From the NCBI GenBank assembly GCA_003021335.1, contig PXQL01000019.1, positions 4,012 through 20,089 of the forward strand: 16,078 nucleotides of DNA, given 5' to 3'. A model generated the notes under the pieces. It saw only the letters and a program-made list of their open reading frames with translations, ran no database searches and was not told where the DNA came from. Numbering within the stretch: the first letter of the stretch is position 1; each line of letters opens with the position of its first letter. Shown here in pieces: positions 13,475 to 16,078 of the stretch. The DNA comes from Halobacteriales archaeon QH_10_67_13. GTDB taxonomy: Archaea > Halobacteriota > Halobacteria > Halobacteriales > Haloarculaceae. A program made the position numbers and the translations under genes.

Positions 13475-14644
13475 TTACAGATCCGCGAAGTTGAGCCCCA
13501 GCTCGTTGCCGAGCGTGGAGATCGGCTCGTAGTCCTCCGGGGTGGCCGGCTCGACGCCGCTGAACCACAGTTCGTGATCCTCGATGAGGTTGACGTCGGC
13601 CTGTTCGCTGTCGGTGAGCTCTTCCTCGTCCTTGTCGAGCACACTCGGATCGATGCCGAGTTCCTCTGCGATTGCCGCCTGCGATTCGTGCTGGAAGGCT
13701 TCGTCCGGAGCGTTGATCATCAGCTCGCGAATCTCGTCTTTGAGCTCGCCCCCCCAGGCTGCGTTGCTCACGATCGGCGCCCGCGGAATCGGCTCCGAGA
13801 CTGCGAGCAGGTTGAGCTGAGGTTCGCGCTCGCCGGCACCGTCGTACTCGGAGGAGATCTCGGCGAAATCATCGGACATCTCGTCGAACTGCTCTTGTGG
13901 GACGTGCGGCGCCGTCGAGAACGCTCCCGTGCCCGCCGCCGCAATGTTGTCCTCCTCGACGAGCTGCTGACGCGCGGTGAAGTGATCGGACTGCCGAACC
14001 TCAAAGTCGTTTGGCGAGCCGACCGGCGCGTTGCCGATATCCAGTCCCGCGTTGCTCATCATGAGCAGCGGGAACAGCGACCCCGAGACCGATGTCTGTC
14101 CGGCCGTCGCGACCGTCTCGCCCTCGAGATCGGCTAATTCCTCGATGCCGCTGTCGGTCGTGGTCGTGATCAGCGAGAAGTACTTATCCGATCCGAACGC
14201 GACCCGAACGCCGGTGACATCGATCTCGTCAGGAATCTGTGCTACTGCGCCGGGAGACACGTCAGCGTACACCTCGTCGCCGTCGCCTGCGCGCCTGAGC
14301 TGCTGGACCGTTCCCGAGTAGCTGGCCGCGCGGATCGTGTCGAGTTCGATATCTGCCTCGGACTCGAGATACTCGAAAAGCGGTGCGTACTGTACCGTCG
14401 GTTCGATGTTCTCCTCTGCTGGATTCAGGACCCACTCGACGGTCGTCGTCGTATCCTCCGTCGTGTCGCCGTCACCGGTGTCACTGTCGCCGGTGTCGCC
14501 GTCATCGGTGTCACTGTCGCCAGTATTATCGTCCCCATCATCATCGCCACCGACACAGCCCGCAAGCAGTGCTGTCCCTGCAACGCCAGTTGTGGTCAGA
14601 AAACGACGCCGCGTGTGCCGCCGATCCGTGCCTTGTTCAGGCAT
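13475..14644 (-). CDS. phnD: Phosphonate/phosphite ABC transporter substrate-binding lipoprotein PhnD
   Basis: 389 aa. The start is an exported lipoprotein: a twin-arginine motif TRRRF (11-15), a hydrophobic stretch, and lipobox LLAGC (Cys30). Residues about 34-68 are a Gly/Asp/Ser/Thr linker made of five-residue repeats (TGDSD, TDDGD), a spacer common in haloarchaeal surface lipoproteins. The PhnD-like type II binding domain follows from about 69: VEWVLNPAEENIEPTVQYAP, PLFEYLESEADIELDTIRAA, YADVSPGAVAQ, LEGETVATAGQTSVSGSLFP and AAAGTGAFSTAPHVPQEQFD. The natural ligand may be phosphonate, phosphite, phosphate or another oxyanion; sequence alone does not decide. ATG at 14644 is chosen over the longer frame because it precedes the Tat motif correctly and has a TATA box 28 nt upstream. 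First gene of the phnDCE operon. Confidence 0.92.
   Translation of the reverse strand: MPEQGTDRRHTRRRFLTTTGVAGTALLAGCVGGDDDGDDNTGDSDTDDGDTGDSDTGDGDTTEDTTTTVEWVLNPAEENIEPTVQYAPLFEYLESEADIELDTIRAASYSGTVQQLRRAGDGDEVYADVSPGAVAQIPDEIDVTGVRVAFGSDKYFSLITTTTDSGIEELADLEGETVATAGQTSVSGSLFPLLMMSNAGLDIGNAPVGSPNDFEVRQSDHFTARQQLVEEDNIAAAGTGAFSTAPHVPQEQFDEMSDDFAEISSEYDGAGEREPQLNLLAVSEPIPRAPIVSNAAWGGELKDEIRELMINAPDEAFQHESQAAIAEELGIDPSVLDKDEEELTDSEQADVNLIEDHELWFSGVEPATPEDYEPISTLGNELGLNFADL
14464..14530 (-). repeat. 15-bp tandem repeats encoding the acidic PhnD linker
   Basis: Units of 15 bp alternate between GTGTCACTGTCGCCG and GTGTCGCCGTCATCG on the plus strand. They encode TGDSD/TDDGD pentapeptides between the lipidated cysteine and the binding domain. 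Repeat number may vary between strains. Confidence 0.75.
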
Positions 14645-14660
14645 CACCTCGGAATGCTGC

Positions 14661-14732
14661 AGGAACGTGTATAATGCTTTTGATGTCTGTATAACTGTGC
14701 CAACGTGTATCAGTGTAGATATATTGAGACGG
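14661..14732 (-). promoter_or_regulatory. AT-rich phnDCE promoter region with direct repeats
   Basis: The likely TATA box is CATTATAC on the minus strand (14669-14676), about 28 nt before the phnD ATG. Upstream, on the plus strand, AACGTGTAT occurs twice (14664-14672 and 14702-14710), with a partial copy (CTGTATAAC) midway, giving TGTAT cores about 18-20 nt apart. Another AT-rich element (AGATATATTG) follows at about 14717-14726. This is by far the most AT-rich noncoding stretch in the window. The regular spacing of about two helical turns suggests operator sites, for example for phosphate-responsive control; the regulator is not known from the sequence. Confidence 0.5.
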
Positions 14733-14811
14733 AATAATGCCCCAACGGACACACGGAGACAGGACGGCGTCATACACTGGTTTCAGAGCCGTCAGGTCTG
14801 CCGTTGCAACC

Positions 14812-15600
14812 TCACTCCCTGCCGGCTCCTTCGAGTACCGTCTCGACCTCGCCGAGCCCGGCGAGCACGTGATCGGGATCGACCGGTCCGTCCCCGATCG
14901 CCGCCCGGTCGGTCACCCCGGATAACACGAGGACCGTTGTCATTCCGACTCGGTCGCCGAGCAGCAGATCGGTGTCGAGCCGGTCGCCGACGACCAGACA
15001 CTCTTCGGGGCTGGCCTCAAGACGATCGAGGACGAGCCGACGAGCCACTGCGGAGGGTTTTCCGAAGATCGCGTCCGGTTCGTGGCCGATCGTCGCGGCG
15101 ACGGCGTCGACGATCGCACCCGAGCCAGGCATGCGTCCGTCCGCGGTCGGAACGACGCGGTCGGGGTCGGTCCCGTAGAAGGGCACCTCCCCGGTGTCGA
15201 GTGCGGCTTGTAGATCGTTGTAGTCGAACCCGTCGGTCCAGGAGACGACCAGGGCCTCGGCGGCCTCGGGATCGGTCGTGAGCGCGAGTCCCGCCTCGCG
15301 CAGTTGTGCTTTGAGCCCCTCGCTGCCGATCACGAGCAGGGCATCGTCGGCGTGGTGCTCGCCGAGGTACCGGGTCGTCGCGGCCCCGGCCGAGTACACC
15401 CGGTCTGGAGAGATTTCGATCCCGAGCTCCGCGAGATCGGCGGCGTAGGTCGCGCCGTCCTTGGTCGGATTGTTCGAGAAAAAGAGCACGTCGAGTCCCG
15501 CCTCGCGGAGCGCGGCGACCCCGCGGGCCGCGCCGGGGAGCAGCTCGCCCCCGCGGTAGACCGTCCCGTCCAGATCGACGATCGCAGCCGAGAAACTCAT
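14812..15600 (-). CDS. HAD-superfamily phosphatase, NagD/AraL-like (class IIA)
   Basis: 262 aa. HAD motif I is DLDGTVYRG with nucleophile D9 and acid/base D11. Motif II is FFSNNPTKDG (S42). Motif III Lys lies in FGKPS (K181) and motif IV is GDRLDTD (205-211). The large C2-type cap between motifs II and III (about 55-175) and the overall length fit the class IIA subfamily with NagD, AraL and p-nitrophenyl phosphatases. These dephosphorylate small phosphometabolites such as sugar phosphates; the exact substrate cannot be named. A TATA-like element (GTTATTTGCC, 15621-15631) lies about 26 nt before the ATG, in the 40-nt gap after the histidine kinase gene, so it probably has its own promoter. Its C-terminal end (GVTDRAAI, VDPDHVLAGLGEV) is complete. 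Confidence 0.92.
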   Translation of the reverse strand: MSFSAAIVDLDGTVYRGGELLPGAARGVAALREAGLDVLFFSNNPTKDGATYAADLAELGIEISPDRVYSAGAATTRYLGEHHADDALLVIGSEGLKAQLREAGLALTTDPEAAEALVVSWTDGFDYNDLQAALDTGEVPFYGTDPDRVVPTADGRMPGSGAIVDAVAATIGHEPDAIFGKPSAVARRLVLDRLEASPEECLVVGDRLDTDLLLGDRVGMTTVLVLSGVTDRAAIGDGPVDPDHVLAGLGEVETVLEGAGRE

Positions 15601-15620
15601 CGCCCGTCGTTTGATCGGCC

Positions 15621-15631
15621 GGCAAATAACG
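15621..15631 (-). promoter_or_regulatory. TATA box of the HAD phosphatase gene
   Basis: On the minus strand CGTTATTTGCC lies about 26 nt before the ATG at 15600, in the short gap after the histidine kinase stop. Confidence 0.55.
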
Positions 15632-15640
15632 AGTCCGGTC

Positions 15641-16078
15641 TCACTCGGCTGCGACGCCGCGCACCTCGATTCGAGCGCCGTCGGCGTCGACGATCGAGAC
15701 CGTCCAGCCGTGCGCTCGGGCGATCTCCCGGACGATCGCGAGTCCGAGTCCCGTTCCGGCGGGGGTCTCCGAGTAGCCGGGCTCGAAGACCCGGTCCGGA
15801 TCGTCGATTCCCGGTCCCTCGTCTGCGACGTAGAATCCGTCTGCCGTCCGGCCGGCCGCGACCGGCGGCGCGCCGTGTTCGATCGCGTTCTCGAACAGCT
15901 CCGAGAAGAGCTCCCCGAGCGCGTCGGCGTCGGCCCGGAGGTACGATCCCTCGGGGGTTTCTTCGTCGAGTTCGAGTTCGCGTTCCGATTCTCCGCCTCC
16001 GGACCAGGCCCGCCGGGCGATCGCCTCGAACGACACCGCGGCGGGTTCGACTTCCGCCGGCGACTGCCGGACGAAGGT
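15641..16078 (-). CDS. Sensor histidine kinase, C-terminal ATP-binding part, cut by window edge
   Basis: 145 residues are visible from the window edge to the stop at 15641; the frame continues past the edge (TFVRQSPAEVEPAAVSFEAI). The HATPase_c domain is clear: N-box ELFSELFENAIEHG, G1 box VADEGPGIDD, the F-box-like region FEPGYSETP and G2 box GTGLGLAIVREIARAHGW. This is the standard haloarchaeal orphan or two-component kinase C-terminus, which phosphorylates a His on the upstream HisKA domain. That domain and any PAS, GAF or membrane sensor part are outside the window, so the signal cannot be inferred. A GTG at 16036 is an internal in-frame codon and not the likely start. Confidence 0.92.
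   Translation of the reverse strand, partial: TFVRQSPAEVEPAAVSFEAIARRAWSGGGESERELELDEETPEGSYLRADADALGELFSELFENAIEHGAPPVAAGRTADGFYVADEGPGIDDPDRVFEPGYSETPAGTGLGLAIVREIARAHGWTVSIVDADGARIEVRGVAAE

Noticed and set aside
14464..14530. CRISPR array or regulatory repeat
   Set aside because: The 15-bp repeats are in frame, have no spacers, and encode the acidic linker of PhnD.
14645..14650. Shine-Dalgarno site GAGGTG of phnD
   Set aside because: It directly touches the ATG, too close for normal SD function; the TATA position points to a leaderless transcript.

Overview
The window comes from a haloarchaeon (class Halobacteria). Base composition is high in GC, nearly every protein is strongly acidic, and most genes have a TATA-like element about 25-28 nt before the ATG, as expected for leaderless transcripts. 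Several families are archaeal or haloarchaeal: Pelota, Tat-dependent lipoproteins, an archaeal SPOUT-type RNA methyltransferase, and small conserved haloarchaeal proteins.

Layout. Positions 1-612 (-) hold the N-terminal part of an RNA methyltransferase cut by the window edge. At 806-876 (+) lies tRNA-Gly(GCC). One base after it, convergently, ends an amphi-Trp/double-DUF1508 protein (878-1525, -). pelA (1689-2753, +) abuts a convergent RNase Z-like metallo-hydrolase (2754-3533, -). A 65-aa protein (3610-3807, +) meets an alpha/beta hydrolase (3804-4733, -). That hydrolase is downstream of meaB (4770-5822) and the B12-binding subunit of methylmalonyl-CoA mutase (5819-6232), forming a probable minus-strand operon.

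From about 6.3 to 13.1 kb many genes carry lesions. sdhA (6348 to about 7690, -) lacks its FAD-binding N-terminus and has two single-base frameshifts. A Tat lipoprotein solute-binding protein (8433-9675, -) is frameshifted near its C-terminus. A TrxR-like flavoprotein (9719-10542, -) lacks an internal segment. phnC (12711-13447, -) lacks the ABC signature. Intact genes between them are a 45-aa ORF (7656-7793, -), a 181-aa haloarchaeal protein (7867-8412, +), an inositol monophosphatase-family enzyme (10641-11450, +) and phnE (11554-12714, -).

phnD-phnC-phnE (11554-14644, -) encode a phosphonate/phosphite/phosphate-type ABC importer, preceded by an unusually AT-rich promoter region with direct repeats. 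The window ends with a NagD-like HAD phosphatase (14812-15600, -) and the C-terminal ATPase part of a sensor histidine kinase (15641-16078, -).

Functionally the genes cover ribosome rescue and RNA modification, the propionyl/methylmalonyl-CoA route into the TCA cycle, and phosphorus-compound uptake. I see no CRISPR array, no intact transposase, and no clear new multi-gene system. The most notable signal is the cluster of broken but otherwise well conserved genes, which is either recent decay or an assembly/sequencing problem. No stretch above 300 bases is without a gene; the largest gaps are 613-805, 1526-1688 and 14645-14811.
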